DNA of 64,000 bases from Flexivirga meconopsidis (GCF_026162425.1 NZ_JAOBQJ010000002.1:682001-746000); one strand, 5' to 3'. Positions 26,412 through 34,431 are shown, counted from the stretch's first letter. Numbers and translations: made by a program. The notes: generated from the letters alone by a model not told the origin.

Positions 26412-27503
26412 TCAGTCGCGACGCCGGCGGGTGCGCACCACCGCACCGCCCGCCACCGCTGCCGCGCCGACCGCGAGCGCGCCCGCACCGACCAGCAGAC
26501 CGTCGTTGCTCCCGCCGGCCGCACCACCGTCGGTGATGATCGGCGGCCCGGTCGTGGTCGACGTCGCGGTGGTGGTCGACGTCCCGGTTGAGCTCGCGGT
26601 GGTGGAGGTGCTCGTGGAGCCGGACCCACTCGGGCTCGGGCTGGTCGGCGGCGCTGCCGGGATCGCGGCGATGACCGCCTTGGCGATCTGCGGGTAGCCG
26701 AGGTCGTTGGCGTGGATGTCCTGCTTGGCGCACATCCAGGTCCACTCACAGATGCGCGCGACGTTGAGCGGCAGCTCGCCATACGGGGCAACGGTTTTGG
26801 TGGTGGTGAAGTCGGTGCTGGAGAACTCGGTGGCGACGTCGGCGACCGGCGCCTCGATGCCCTTGGCCGCGCTCTCGATCGAACCGTTGAGCTGTGCCTG
26901 CAACTGCACCGAGGTCTTGGCCAGGCTCTGCCCACTGGTGCCGGTCAACCACGCGGCAAGGAACGGGTTGTAATAGTTGGCCACCACGATCCGCGCGTTC
27001 GGCGCGGCGGCGCGCAGCTTGCCCAGGATGTTGGGCATGTCGGCGGCGACCTCACCGAGCCCCTTGGCGATGCACTGCAGATCGACCTTGCTGGTCGTGG
27101 CGCACTTCTGCACGTTGTTGGCGCCGATGTCGATCGTCACCAGGCTGACCTGCGGGTTGGCCTTGAGGAAGGCGACGGCGGCGTCCACCTGGTTGCCCTG
27201 CGGGTAGCTGCACTTGCCGCCGCCGAGCATGGTGGTGGTCGTCTCGCCGGAGCAGGAGAGGTTCTCCAGTTGCACGCCCGGCTCGGTCTGCTTGAGGTGG
27301 GCCAGGACGTCGCCGACGTAGCCGCCGGTCTTGTCGTCGCCCTGCCCCGGCTGGTAACCCGCGGCGAGCGAGTCACCGAGCGCCACGTAGTAGCTGCCGG
27401 ACGACGAGGGAGCCGCGTTCGCCGACTGAGTGAACACTGCGGCGCCGCCTGCCGACGCGGTCGCGAGCGCCAGGGCACTTGCCACACGCAGAGCACGAGA
27501 CAT
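26412..27503 (-). CDS. Secreted SGNH/GDSL hydrolase with C-terminal anchor
   Basis: 363 aa. A signal peptide (MSRALRVASALALATASAGG... cut near ANA-APSS) leads into an SGNH esterase domain: block I YYVALGDSLAAGYQ, block III VTIDIGANNVQ, block V CAKQDIHANDLGY (catalytic Asp/His). After about residue 290 there is a Ser/Thr/Pro linker with TSTTT repeats, then a transmembrane helix (LLVGAGALAVGAAAVAGGAVV) and RTRRRRD, so the enzyme is displayed on the cell surface. The start at 27503 follows GGGAGGAAATCC. It is probably a lipase/esterase acting on envelope or host lipids. Confidence 0.88.
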   Translation of the reverse strand: MSRALRVASALALATASAGGAAVFTQSANAAPSSSGSYYVALGDSLAAGYQPGQGDDKTGGYVGDVLAHLKQTEPGVQLENLSCSGETTTTMLGGGKCSYPQGNQVDAAVAFLKANPQVSLVTIDIGANNVQKCATTSKVDLQCIAKGLGEVAADMPNILGKLRAAAPNARIVVANYYNPFLAAWLTGTSGQSLAKTSVQLQAQLNGSIESAAKGIEAPVADVATEFSSTDFTTTKTVAPYGELPLNVARICEWTWMCAKQDIHANDLGYPQIAKAVIAAIPAAPPTSPSPSGSGSTSTSTTASSTGTSTTTATSTTTGPPIITDGGAAGGSNDGLLVGAGALAVGAAAVAGGAVVRTRRRRD

Positions 27504-27564
27504 GGATTTCCTCCCGGAAGTGAGCCGAATCACGGCTACTCTGCCACGTTTTACCCTGGTCCGG

Positions 27565-28446
27565 ATGGCTGATCTGCAGATCCTGGCGCCGGAGGTATGG
27601 CGCCCGCGCGCCCTTACTCACCAGGCGCGCGTCGACGCCCTGACCCGCGCACACCGCGAACGTTCCGCGGGTGGCCGCGCGCACCCGGTCGAGGACTTCC
27701 TCTTCACCTATTACTCGCATCGGCCGCGGCTGCTGCGCCGGTGGCACCCAGGCGCGGGCGTGGCGTTGACCCATGCCCCCGAGCACTCGGAGTGGAAGTT
27801 CTACCGCGCCGTTGATGGGGCGGTGTCGGTCGACGTCGACGCGTTTGTTGCGCAGCGCGGCAGCACGGTGCGCTTCGTCCGGTCGCTGCTGTCGGCGACC
27901 GCGGGACGGTCGGCCAGCCTCGGCTGCTTCGGGCTGCACGAGTGGGCGATGGTCTACCGGGCGCGGGACATCCGGCACGAGGCGTGGCCGCTGCGGCTCG
28001 GACAGGACGGCACCAACGAGGTGGTCGAGCGGCATACGGTGCGGTGCTCGCACTACGACGCGTTCCGCTTCTTCACCGACGACGCCAGACCGCGCAACAC
28101 TCTGGCCCCGACGAGGGCGACGCAGGTCGCCGACGAACAGCCGGGCTGCCTGCATGCCGGCATGGACCTCTACAAGTGGGCCTACAAGCTGACGCCCGCG
28201 CTGCCGAGCGAGCTGGTCGCCGACTGCTTCGAGCTGGCCCGCGACGTGCGCACCCTCGACATGCGCGCCTCGCCATACGATCTGAGCGAGCTGGGTTACC
28301 TGCCCGTGCCGATCGAGACGCCCGAGGGCAAGGCCGAATACGTCCGCCAGCAAAGGGCATTCGCCGACCGAGGGCAAGCGTTGCGGGCGCGGCTGGTCTC
28401 TGCCTGCGACGCGCTCCTCACCTGCGAGGCAGCACTCCCTGCTTGA
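27565..28446 (+). CDS. Conserved actinobacterial protein (annotated in relatives as 3-methyladenine DNA glycosylase)
   Basis: 293 aa. Hallmarks: VEDFLFTYYSHRPRLLRRWHPG, SEWKFYRAVDG, GLHEWAMVYRA, RHTVRCSHYDAFRFFTDDARPRN, and PGCLHAGMDLYKWAYKLTP. Proteins with this pattern are commonly labelled 3-methyladenine DNA glycosylase, but I see no helix-hairpin-helix/GPD or MPG motif, so the enzymatic label is doubtful; the His/Cys-rich conserved positions suggest a metal or substrate site. ATG 27565 was chosen, with GTTTTACCCTGGTCCGG upstream lacking a clear SD. The 3' end overlaps cimA by 29 bases, tail to tail. Confidence 0.7.
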   Translation: MADLQILAPEVWRPRALTHQARVDALTRAHRERSAGGRAHPVEDFLFTYYSHRPRLLRRWHPGAGVALTHAPEHSEWKFYRAVDGAVSVDVDAFVAQRGSTVRFVRSLLSATAGRSASLGCFGLHEWAMVYRARDIRHEAWPLRLGQDGTNEVVERHTVRCSHYDAFRFFTDDARPRNTLAPTRATQVADEQPGCLHAGMDLYKWAYKLTPALPSELVADCFELARDVRTLDMRASPYDLSELGYLPVPIETPEGKAEYVRQQRAFADRGQALRARLVSACDALLTCEAALPA

Positions 28447-30001
28447 GCAGCCCGTAGCTGAACGAGTCGACCAGCGCGGTCCAGCTGGCATGCACGATGT
28501 TCGGCGCCACTCCGAGGGTCTGCCAGCTGTCCTTGCCGTCGCTGGTCTCGATCAGCACGCGGGTCGTCGCGTCGGTGCCGTGCGCGGCGTCCAGGATGCG
28601 CACCCGAAAGTCGATCAGCTCGAACGTCGCAAGCTCCGGGTAGGCGTCGGTCAGGGCCTCGCGCAGCGCGTGGTCCAGCGCGTTGACCGGGCCGTTGCCC
28701 TCGCCAGTGGCGACGACCCGTTTGCCGGCGGCCGTGAGCTTGACCGTCGCCTCCGACAGTGACGGTGACTGGTCGCCGGATTCGGTGATGATCCGCCAGG
28801 ATTCGGCGTCAAAGTAGTCGAGCTTCTCGCCGGTGACCTCCTCGCGCAGCAGGAGCTCGAACGACGCGTCGGCGGCGTCGAAGGTCCAGCCCTGCTGCTC
28901 CAGCTCCTTGACCCGGCCGACCACGCGGCCGAGCAGGTCGGGCTGGCCGGTGAGGTCGTAGCCGAGCTCCTTGCCCTTCAGCTCGATGCTGGCGCGCCCG
29001 GCCATGTCGGAGACGAGCGTGCGCATCGAGTTGCCGACCAATGACGGATCGGTGTGCTGGTAGAGGTCCGGGTCGACCTTCAACGCGGAGGCGTGCAGGC
29101 CTGCCTTGTGCGCGAAAGCGCTTGCCCCGACATACGGTTGGCGGCTGTAGGGCACCACGTTGGTGACCTCGCTGATCGCATGCGACAGGTGCAGCGCCTG
29201 GCGCAGTCGCTCGGGTTCGACCACCTCGCGGCCTTGCTTGAGCTGCAGGTTGCTGACCACGGTGACCAGGTCGGCGTTGCCGGTGCGTTCGCCATAGCCG
29301 TTGATCGTGCCCTGCACATGGCTCGCACCGGCCTCCACCGCGGCCAGGGAGTTGGCGACCGCGCAGCCGGTGTCGTTGTGGCAGTGGATGCCGAGGCGCG
29401 CCTGCGTGCCGGCGATGACCTCGCCGACGACGTCGGTCACCTGGGGCGGCAGCATGCCGCCGTTGGTGTCACAAAGGGCGATGACCTCGGCGCCGGCGGC
29501 AGCGGCGGTGCGCACGACCTCCAGTGCGTATGCCGGGTCGGCACGATAGCCGTCGAAGAAATGCTCGGCGTCCAGGAAGACCGAACGCCCTTCTCCCACC
29601 AGGAAACTCACGGTGTCCTGGATCATCGCCAGGTTTTCCTCGGGCGTGGTGCGCAGCGCCTCCGTCACGTGCCGCGAGTGCGACTTGGCCACCAGCGTGA
29701 CGACGTCGGTCTGCGCGTCGAGCAGCGCGCGCACCTGCGGGTCGTCCGCGGCAACAGCACCGGCCCGCCGGGTGGAGCCGAACGCCGCGAGCTTGGCGCT
29801 GCGCAGGTCGAGCGCGGTGCGGGCCTGCCGGAAGAACTCGGTGTCCTTGGGGTTGGCGCCGGGCCAGCCACCCTCGATGTAGCCGACGCCGAGGTCGTCG
29901 AGGTAGGCCGCAATCGCGAGCTTGTCCGCGACCGAGAGGTTCAGCCCCTCCTGCTGCGCGCCGTCCCGCAGCGTCGTGTCGTAGACGTGGAAGTCGCTCA
30001 T
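28418..30001 (-). CDS. cimA: Citramalate synthase
   Basis: 527 aa LeuA/CimA-superfamily acyltransferase condensing pyruvate and acetyl-CoA to (R)-citramalate, which feeds isoleucine synthesis independently of threonine. HVYDTTLRDGAQQEGLNLSVADK and YIEGGWPGANPKDTEFF mark the catalytic TIM barrel; the metal ligands are in LGIHCHNDTGCAVANSLAAVEAGA and NGYGERTGNADL. The C-terminal 120 residues form the allosteric regulatory domain. The GWPG motif favours CimA over LeuA. A ribosome site AAGGACAAGG precedes ATG 30001, and a leader peptide and terminator lie 100-200 bases upstream, indicating attenuation by isoleucine/valine supply. Confidence 0.93.
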   Translation of the reverse strand: MSDFHVYDTTLRDGAQQEGLNLSVADKLAIAAYLDDLGVGYIEGGWPGANPKDTEFFRQARTALDLRSAKLAAFGSTRRAGAVAADDPQVRALLDAQTDVVTLVAKSHSRHVTEALRTTPEENLAMIQDTVSFLVGEGRSVFLDAEHFFDGYRADPAYALEVVRTAAAAGAEVIALCDTNGGMLPPQVTDVVGEVIAGTQARLGIHCHNDTGCAVANSLAAVEAGASHVQGTINGYGERTGNADLVTVVSNLQLKQGREVVEPERLRQALHLSHAISEVTNVVPYSRQPYVGASAFAHKAGLHASALKVDPDLYQHTDPSLVGNSMRTLVSDMAGRASIELKGKELGYDLTGQPDLLGRVVGRVKELEQQGWTFDAADASFELLLREEVTGEKLDYFDAESWRIITESGDQSPSLSEATVKLTAAGKRVVATGEGNGPVNALDHALREALTDAYPELATFELIDFRVRILDAAHGTDATTRVLIETSDGKDSWQTLGVAPNIVHASWTALVDSFSYGLLKQGVLPRR

Positions 30002-30094
30002 TGCCTTGTCCTTCAGGTGTTTTCGTCGCGGTGTCTTCGGTGGCCGCGTCGGCCGGTCCTCGGCTTCGCATCGGGTGTGGGTGGCCCGGACACG

Positions 30095-30122
30095 AAAAAA
30101 CCTCCCGGGGTAACGGGAGGTT
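30095..30122 (-). terminator. Attenuator terminator upstream of cimA
   Basis: On the minus strand AACCTCCCG (30114-30122) and CGGGAGGTT (30099-30107) form a 9-pair stem with a 6-base loop, followed by a run of T (plus-strand A-run 30095-30100). It lies between the leader peptide and cimA. A further inverted repeat (GCGCGTCGGA/TCCGACGCGC, 30123-30147) precedes it and touches the leader stop codon. Confidence 0.85.
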
Positions 30123-30146
30123 GCGCGTCGGACCGGGTCCGACGCG

Positions 30147-30197
30147 CTAGCTGATAATGACCTGTGCGGCGGTAACCGCGGTCAGTGCTGAAGCCAC
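30147..30197 (-). CDS. Predicted cimA leader peptide (16 aa)
   Basis: GTG start at 30197, TAG stop at 30147-30149, peptide MASALTAVTAAQVIIS. Branched-chain codons cluster at the end (Val-Ile-Ile just before Ser-stop), exactly where ribosome stalling would alter folding of the following stem and terminator. There is no obvious ribosome binding site, so a leaderless start or weak translation must be assumed. Logic: isoleucine shortage stalls the ribosome, preventing terminator formation and switching on cimA. Confidence 0.65.
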   Translation of the reverse strand: MASALTAVTAAQVIIS

Positions 30198-30273
30198 GGT
30201 CGTAGCTTGCCACTGCGCGTCCGGTGCGCGAAATGGGTGTCTCGTGATCCGGACAGAAGCAATCTACGCTGTG

Positions 30274-30480
30274 ATGATGGAGCTGATTTTCGACGACGAC
30301 GCGTTGGAGACGGCACTTCGCGAGCTCAGTGAACGCGAGGGCCGGCCGCCCGAGGAAGTCGCACGCTCGGCGATCCTTGAGCGGCACCGGGCAGCTGAGC
30401 ACACCCGCCTCGTCGACGAGGCAACCGATCGAATGGCCGGGAAGTGGGACGAGCTGCTTGGTCGGCTCAAAGACACCTGA
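30274..30480 (+). CDS. Short ribbon-helix-helix/antitoxin-like protein
   Basis: 68 aa (start 30274, or 30277). The sequence ELIFDDDALETALRELSEREGRPPEEVARSAILER looks like a ribbon-helix-helix (CopG/VapB-type) N-terminal domain, followed by a charged helix and the end KWDELLGRLKDT. There is no toxin gene beside it: the next gene is convergent and is a HAD phosphatase. It is divergent from the cimA leader. It may be a solitary antitoxin remnant or a small regulator. Confidence 0.55.
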   Translation: MMELIFDDDALETALRELSEREGRPPEEVARSAILERHRAAEHTRLVDEATDRMAGKWDELLGRLKDT

Positions 30481-30483
30481 TCC

Positions 30484-31287
30484 CTATCCGTCGCCGAGCC
30501 CCTCCAGCACCTGCGCAACCCCGTCGTCGGCATTGCTCGGGCAGACGTGGCCGGCTGCGGCGCGCACGTCGGGGTGAGCGTTCGCCATCGCGTATGACGT
30601 GCCGGCCCAGCGCAGCATCGGCAGGTCGTTGGGCATGTCGCCGAACGCCCACACGTCTGCCGCGTCGATGCCGCGCGCGGCGCACCAGCGCGCGAGCGCG
30701 GACGCCTTGGTGACGCCGGCCGCCGCGATCTCGGCCAGCCCGCCGGCGCCGGAGTAGGACACGACCGCGCGGTCACCGACGAGTTCGGCGACTCGGTCGA
30801 GAAACCACTGCTCGGGCACCTGCATGCTGCGCGCGAGCAGCTTGCCGACCACCGCCGTGTCGGCGAGGTCGTCCATCGGGGCCCGCACCGCGTCCGCCGG
30901 CACCCACTGGGAGTGCAGGTCCGGATACTCGTGCTCCATGTGCAGCCCGTCGGCGAGTTCGGCCGCGAAGCCGACGCCGGGCAGCTCCGCACGCAGCTCG
31001 GCCACCAGCTCGCACACGAGCGAGCGCTCGATCCCTTGTGATTGCAGGAGGGTTCGGCCGCTCACGTCATACACGAAGGCGCCGTTGGCACAGATGGCGA
31101 GACCGTGCGCGCCGACGATGTCCTGCAGCGGGTGCAGCCACCGCGGCGGGCGGGCGGTGACCAGCACCGACTCGATGCCGAGCGCGGGCAGCCGGCTCCA
31201 GGCGGCCGCGGTGCGCGGCGAGACCGTCCCGTCCGGTGCCAGCAGCGTGCCGTCGAGGTCGCTGGCGACCAGCCGGGGGCGCTTCAC
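30484..31287 (-). CDS. HAD-superfamily (Cof-type, IIB) hydrolase
   Basis: 267 aa phosphatase. Motif I LVASDLDGTLLAPDG (nucleophile Asp), motif II SVLVTARPP, and motif III/IV VWAFGDMPNDLPMLRWAG followed by AMANAHPDV are those of Cof-type sugar-phosphate phosphatases with a cap of class IIB. GTG 31287 lies 4 bases after the ilvE stop, so it is cotranscribed with ilvE. The natural substrate is unknown. Confidence 0.9.
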   Translation of the reverse strand: MKRPRLVASDLDGTLLAPDGTVSPRTAAAWSRLPALGIESVLVTARPPRWLHPLQDIVGAHGLAICANGAFVYDVSGRTLLQSQGIERSLVCELVAELRAELPGVGFAAELADGLHMEHEYPDLHSQWVPADAVRAPMDDLADTAVVGKLLARSMQVPEQWFLDRVAELVGDRAVVSYSGAGGLAEIAAAGVTKASALARWCAARGIDAADVWAFGDMPNDLPMLRWAGTSYAMANAHPDVRAAAGHVCPSNADDGVAQVLEGLGDG

Positions 31288-31291
31288 CGGG

Positions 31292-32392
31292 CTAGACCAG
31301 GCGCGTCATCCAGCCGCGGGTGTCCTCCGCGCGGCCGTACTGGATGTCGAGCAGGGTCGACCGGATCTTGGTGGCGATCTCGTCGGTGTGACCTTCGCGG
31401 CGGTGGTCGACCGAGCCGCCGTCCCACCGGAGCTCACCGACCGGCGTGACGACCGCGGCGGTGCCGCAGGCGAAAACCTCTGCCAACTCACCGTTTTCGG
31501 CGGCGTCCTTCCATTCCTGGATCGGGATGCGGCGCTCCTCCGGCGACAGACCAAGGTCCTTGGCGAGCTCGAGGATCGAGCTGCGGGTGACGCCCTCCAG
31601 GATCGTGCCGGTCAGCTCGGGGGTGACGATGCGGCCGTCCTTGTAGACGAAGAAGAGGTTCATCCCGCCGAGCTCCTCGATGTAGGTGTGCGTCGAGGAG
31701 TCCAGGAACACCGCCTGGTCGCAGTCGTGGGCGATGCCCTCGAGCTGACCGGCCAGTGAGGACGCGTAGTTGCCGCCGCACTTGGCTGCGCCGGTGCCGC
31801 CCTCGCCGGCGCGCGCGTAGTCGGTGGAGATCCAGAGCTTGACCGGTTTGATCCCGTCGCCACCGAAGTAGGCGCCCGCCGGGGAGGCGATGACCGAATA
31901 GGTGACCTTGCGGGCCGGTCGGACACCGAGGAATGCCTCGGAGGCAAACATGAACGGCCGCAGGTAGAGCGAGGTCTCGGCACCGCCGGAGGCGTCCGGC
32001 ACCCAGGCCTGGTCGATCGAGACGATCTCGCGCAGCGACTGCAGGAAGTCCTCCTCGGGCAGCTGCGGCAGCGCCATACGCGTGGCACTGCGCGCGAACC
32101 GGGCGGCGTTGGCCTCCGGGCGGAAGGTCCAGACCGACCCGTCGGCGTGCCGATAGGCCTTCATCCCCTCGAAGATCTCCTGCGCGTAGTGCAGGACGGC
32201 TGCGGCCGGGTCCAGCTGGAAGGGGCCGTATGCCGCGACATTCGCGTCGTGCCAGCCCTTCTCGGCATCCCACTCGATGCGCACCATGTGGTCGGTGAAG
32301 TGGTCACCGAAGCCGGGGTTGGCGAGGACCTCCTGGCGCTGCGCATCGCTCGCGCGGTCGGCACGCTCGGTGACGGTGAACTCCAGGGCCAT
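31292..32392 (-). CDS. ilvE: Branched-chain amino acid aminotransferase
   Basis: 366 aa PLP enzyme (fold type IV) performing the last step of Leu, Ile and Val synthesis. ILHYAQEIFEGMKAYRHADG, GVRPARKVTYSVIASPAGAYF, KCGGNYASSLAGQLEG (PLP lysine region), IEELGGMNLFFVYKDG and EVFACGTAAVVTPVGEL match the larger actinobacterial BCAT type. A 20-base palindrome lies 30-50 bases upstream of the ATG. It is followed by a HAD phosphatase in the same operon. Confidence 0.95.
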   Translation of the reverse strand: MALEFTVTERADRASDAQRQEVLANPGFGDHFTDHMVRIEWDAEKGWHDANVAAYGPFQLDPAAAVLHYAQEIFEGMKAYRHADGSVWTFRPEANAARFARSATRMALPQLPEEDFLQSLREIVSIDQAWVPDASGGAETSLYLRPFMFASEAFLGVRPARKVTYSVIASPAGAYFGGDGIKPVKLWISTDYARAGEGGTGAAKCGGNYASSLAGQLEGIAHDCDQAVFLDSSTHTYIEELGGMNLFFVYKDGRIVTPELTGTILEGVTRSSILELAKDLGLSPEERRIPIQEWKDAAENGELAEVFACGTAAVVTPVGELRWDGGSVDHRREGHTDEIATKIRSTLLDIQYGRAEDTRGWMTRLV

Positions 32393-32421
32393 GGCAACCT
32401 CCGACGGTTCCGGAACGGGAA

Positions 32422-32441
32422 TTAGTAGGTCTTCCTACTAA
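32422..32441. promoter_or_regulatory. Perfect palindrome upstream of ilvE
   Basis: TTAGTAGG-TCTT-CCTACTAA: 8-base perfect arms with a 4-base centre, 30 bases before the ilvE start, AT-rich against its surroundings. The symmetry and position point to a dimeric regulator's operator overlapping the ilvE promoter. It could also be a small hairpin in the 5' UTR. Confidence 0.5.
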
Positions 32442-32497
32442 GGGTAGAGCCACCGCCGGCGGGGGTTGCGCGGCGGTGTGGCCGCTGCCACAGACGG

Positions 32498-33553
32498 TCA
32501 GCCGATGCGGGCGGCGATCGCGTCGCCTACCTCGCTGGTGGAACGCGGTTTGTCGCCCCGCTCCCCGAGATCGGCGGTGACCGCGTCCTCGATGCGCTGC
32601 GCCTCGGCATCGCGCCCGAGGTGGGAGAGCAACAGCGCGACCGAGAGGATCGCCGCAGTCGGGTCGGCCTTGCCCTGGCCCGCGATGTCCGGCGCCGAAC
32701 CGTGCACCGGCTCGAACATGCTGGGCGCGGTGCGGTCCGGGTTGATGTTGCCCGATGCCGCCAGGCCGATGCCGCCGGTGACGGCCGCGGCAAGGTCGGT
32801 GACGATGTCGCCGAAGAGGTTGTCGGTGACGATCACGTCGAACCGGCCCGGATCGGTGGTCAGGTAGATGGTCGCGGCGTCGACGTGCGCGTAGTCGTGG
32901 CTGACGTCGGGGAACTCCTTGCCGACCTCCTCGACGGTGCGGCGCCACAGGTGGCCGGCGTGGGTCAGCACGTTGTGCTTGTGCACGAGCGTCAGCTTCT
33001 TGCGCTCGCGCGACTGGGCGCGGGCGAAGGCGTCGCGCACCGCGCGCTCGGCGCCGAAGCGGGTGTTGACGCTCACCTCGGTCGCGAGCTCGTGCGGGGT
33101 GCCGACGCGCAGCGCCCCGCCGTTGCCGGTGTAGGGGCCCTCGGTGCCCTCCCGCACCACGACGAAGTCGATGCCGTCGGGTGCGACGCGGTCGACGTCG
33201 AGCGGTGAGGCGGTGCCCGGGTAGAGCTTGGACGGCCGCAGGTTGATGTAGTGGTCGAGCTCGAACCGCAGCCGCAGCAACAGGTTTCGCTCCAGCACGC
33301 CGCTCGGCACACTCGGATCGCCGATCGCGCCGAGCAGGATCGCGTCGTGACCGCGCAACTCCTCCAGCACCGAGTCGGGCAGCGTCTCGCCAGTTGCGTG
33401 CCAGCGCTTGGCGCCGAGGTCGTACTCGGTGCGTGCGACCTTCGCGTCGGAGACGGCGTCCAGCACCTTCAGGCCCTCGGCCACCACTTCCGGGCCGATC
33501 CCATCGCCGCCGATGACCGCCAGATTGATCGTGTCGCCAGTCGCTGTCGTCAT
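32498..33553 (-). CDS. leuB: 3-isopropylmalate dehydrogenase
   Basis: 351 aa NAD-dependent decarboxylating dehydrogenase of leucine synthesis. [92 protein letters not shown] and [21 protein letters not shown] cover substrate-, metal- and cofactor-binding sites. ATG 33553 gives the normal start ([16 protein letters not shown]). Some actinobacterial relatives also act on methylmalate in the citramalate route, which would fit the cimA gene nearby. It is probably monocistronic. Confidence 0.95.
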   Translation of the reverse strand: MTTATGDTINLAVIGGDGIGPEVVAEGLKVLDAVSDAKVARTEYDLGAKRWHATGETLPDSVLEELRGHDAILLGAIGDPSVPSGVLERNLLLRLRFELDHYINLRPSKLYPGTASPLDVDRVAPDGIDFVVVREGTEGPYTGNGGALRVGTPHELATEVSVNTRFGAERAVRDAFARAQSRERKKLTLVHKHNVLTHAGHLWRRTVEEVGKEFPDVSHDYAHVDAATIYLTTDPGRFDVIVTDNLFGDIVTDLAAAVTGGIGLAASGNINPDRTAPSMFEPVHGSAPDIAGQGKADPTAAILSVALLLSHLGRDAEAQRIEDAVTADLGERGDKPRSTSEVGDAIAARIG

Positions 33554-33728
33554 GACGACACCATAGGCGCGCGTCTCGCCATACGATATCTGAGTCTTGT
33601 ATGTCGGACACGAGTCGGCGTCGGGCGGATCGCAGCGTCGGCGGCAGGGGCTGCGACGGGGGCAGGGGTTGCGCCATACGCCGGTCGCGCGACCCCAGCG
33701 AGCCCGCGATCCCTCGCGCCCCCGCAAA

Positions 33729-33973
33729 ACTCACCGAATAGGTGACCGACACGCCGCGATCCGCTCCTCCGACGGCGCGCCACTCCACTTATCGGTGAGT
33801 TTCGCTGCAGCCGGACCCGCACACTCACCTATTCGGTGAGTTTCGCTGCAGCCGGACCGCACACTCACCTAATCGGTGAGTTTCGCTGCAGCCGGACCGC
33901 ACGCTCACCTAATCGGTGAGCTTCGCTGCAGCCGGACCCGCACACTCACCTAATCGGTGAGTTTCGCTGCAGG
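33729..33973. repeat. Tandem repeat array, 40-41 base unit, with palindromic cores
   Basis: Units starting CGGTGAGTTTCGCTGCAG lie at 33793, 33834, 33874, 33914 and a partial at 33955; lengths alternate 41, 40, 40, 41. Each junction forms the palindrome CTCACCTAATCGGTGAG (or CTATTC). A lone related palindrome (ACTCACCGAATAGGTGA) begins at 33729. Copies differ by one or two bases. There are no unique spacers, so it is not CRISPR. It is probably a replicated intergenic palindrome element. Confidence 0.85.
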
Positions 33974-33994
33974 ACGCAGGCCCAGCCCGGGCAT

Positions 33995-34033
33995 GAGAAA
34001 GCCCTGGGCAGCGCGGGCTGCTCAGGGCTTCTC
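33995..34033 (-). terminator. Strong hairpin terminator of the small-ORF transcript
   Basis: GAGAAAGCCCTGGGCAGC (33995-34012) pairs with GGCTGCTCAGGGCTTCTC (34016-34033), about 17 pairs. On the minus strand the hairpin ends in GGGCTTTCTC. It would end a leftward transcript starting near 34275. Confidence 0.55.
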
Positions 34034-34156
34034 GCAGGTTGCTTTCTCGGCACGCCCAGGGCTATCCGACGACGACCTACGTCAGGCGGATCGAGCGAGC
34101 CAGCGGGCCACTGCTGACCGCCCGCGACTGGCGCGCGGGGAGCCGAACGAAAGAAC

Positions 34157-34219
34157 TCAGTCGCGCAGGTCCATCGACTCCTGCAACGCGCGGCGGGACT
34201 CCTGCTGTTCTTCGGTCAT
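34157..34219 (-). CDS. Predicted 20-aa small protein
   Basis: ATG at 34219, stop TGA at 34157-34159, product starting MTEEQQESRRALQES and ending MDLRD: strongly charged, helical and hydrophilic. It is supported by an excellent ribosome binding site (CGGAGGATGAC before the ATG), a structured RNA leader directly upstream, and a terminator 125 bases downstream. I do not recognise a family. It could be a genuine small protein or a regulatory leader without a structural gene behind it. Confidence 0.5.
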   Translation of the reverse strand: MTEEQQESRRALQESMDLRD

Positions 34220-34223
34220 GTCA

Positions 34224-34273
34224 TCCTCCGGGGGATCTCGGTTCGGCTCATCCCCCAAGTTTGGAAGCCGAAC
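34224..34273 (-). promoter_or_regulatory. Structured 5' leader (pseudoknot-like) before the small ORF
   Basis: Reading the minus strand: GTTCGGCT (34273-34266), 9 bases, GGGGGAT (34256-34250), G, AGCCGAAC (34248-34241), CGAG, ATCCCCC (34236-34230), then GGAGG. Arms 1 and 3 pair perfectly (8 bp) and arms 2 and 4 pair perfectly (7 bp), in interleaved order, so they form either an H-type pseudoknot or two exclusive hairpins. The last arm touches the ribosome binding site, as in translation-controlling RNA switches. Confidence 0.5.
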
Positions 34274-34431
34274 GGTGTTGCAAATTAAGGCGATTGCGAG
34301 TGGTCAGCGCAGCGCGGGTTCTCCGCGGCGAGGGGCTGACCTAGAGCTCGCCGCGGCTGGGAATGAGGATGATCCACCGCGTCATAACGTCGAAGAGTAC
34401 GCCGCGTCGTCCACTTCGCGATACCTGATTC

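Larger units (their letters stand above)
33554..34431. other. Gene-poor 878-base region between leuB and the FMN reductase
   Basis: No long credible CDS. From left to right it holds the leuB promoter region, a degenerate and then a regular tandem repeat array (33729-33973), a hairpin terminator (33995-34033), a 20-codon ORF read leftwards (34157-34219) with a structured leader (34224-34273), an AT-rich spot (34279-34290, probably its promoter), and about 140 bases in which I see nothing. Confidence 0.7.

Noticed and set aside
27565-28446. Confident assignment as 3-methyladenine DNA glycosylase
   Set aside because: No helix-hairpin-helix or catalytic Asp motif of the AlkA/Tag/MPG families could be read; kept as a doubtful inherited label.
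33729-33973. Possible CRISPR array
   Set aside because: The repeated unit is the whole 40-41 bases with no unique spacers, and no cas genes are present.
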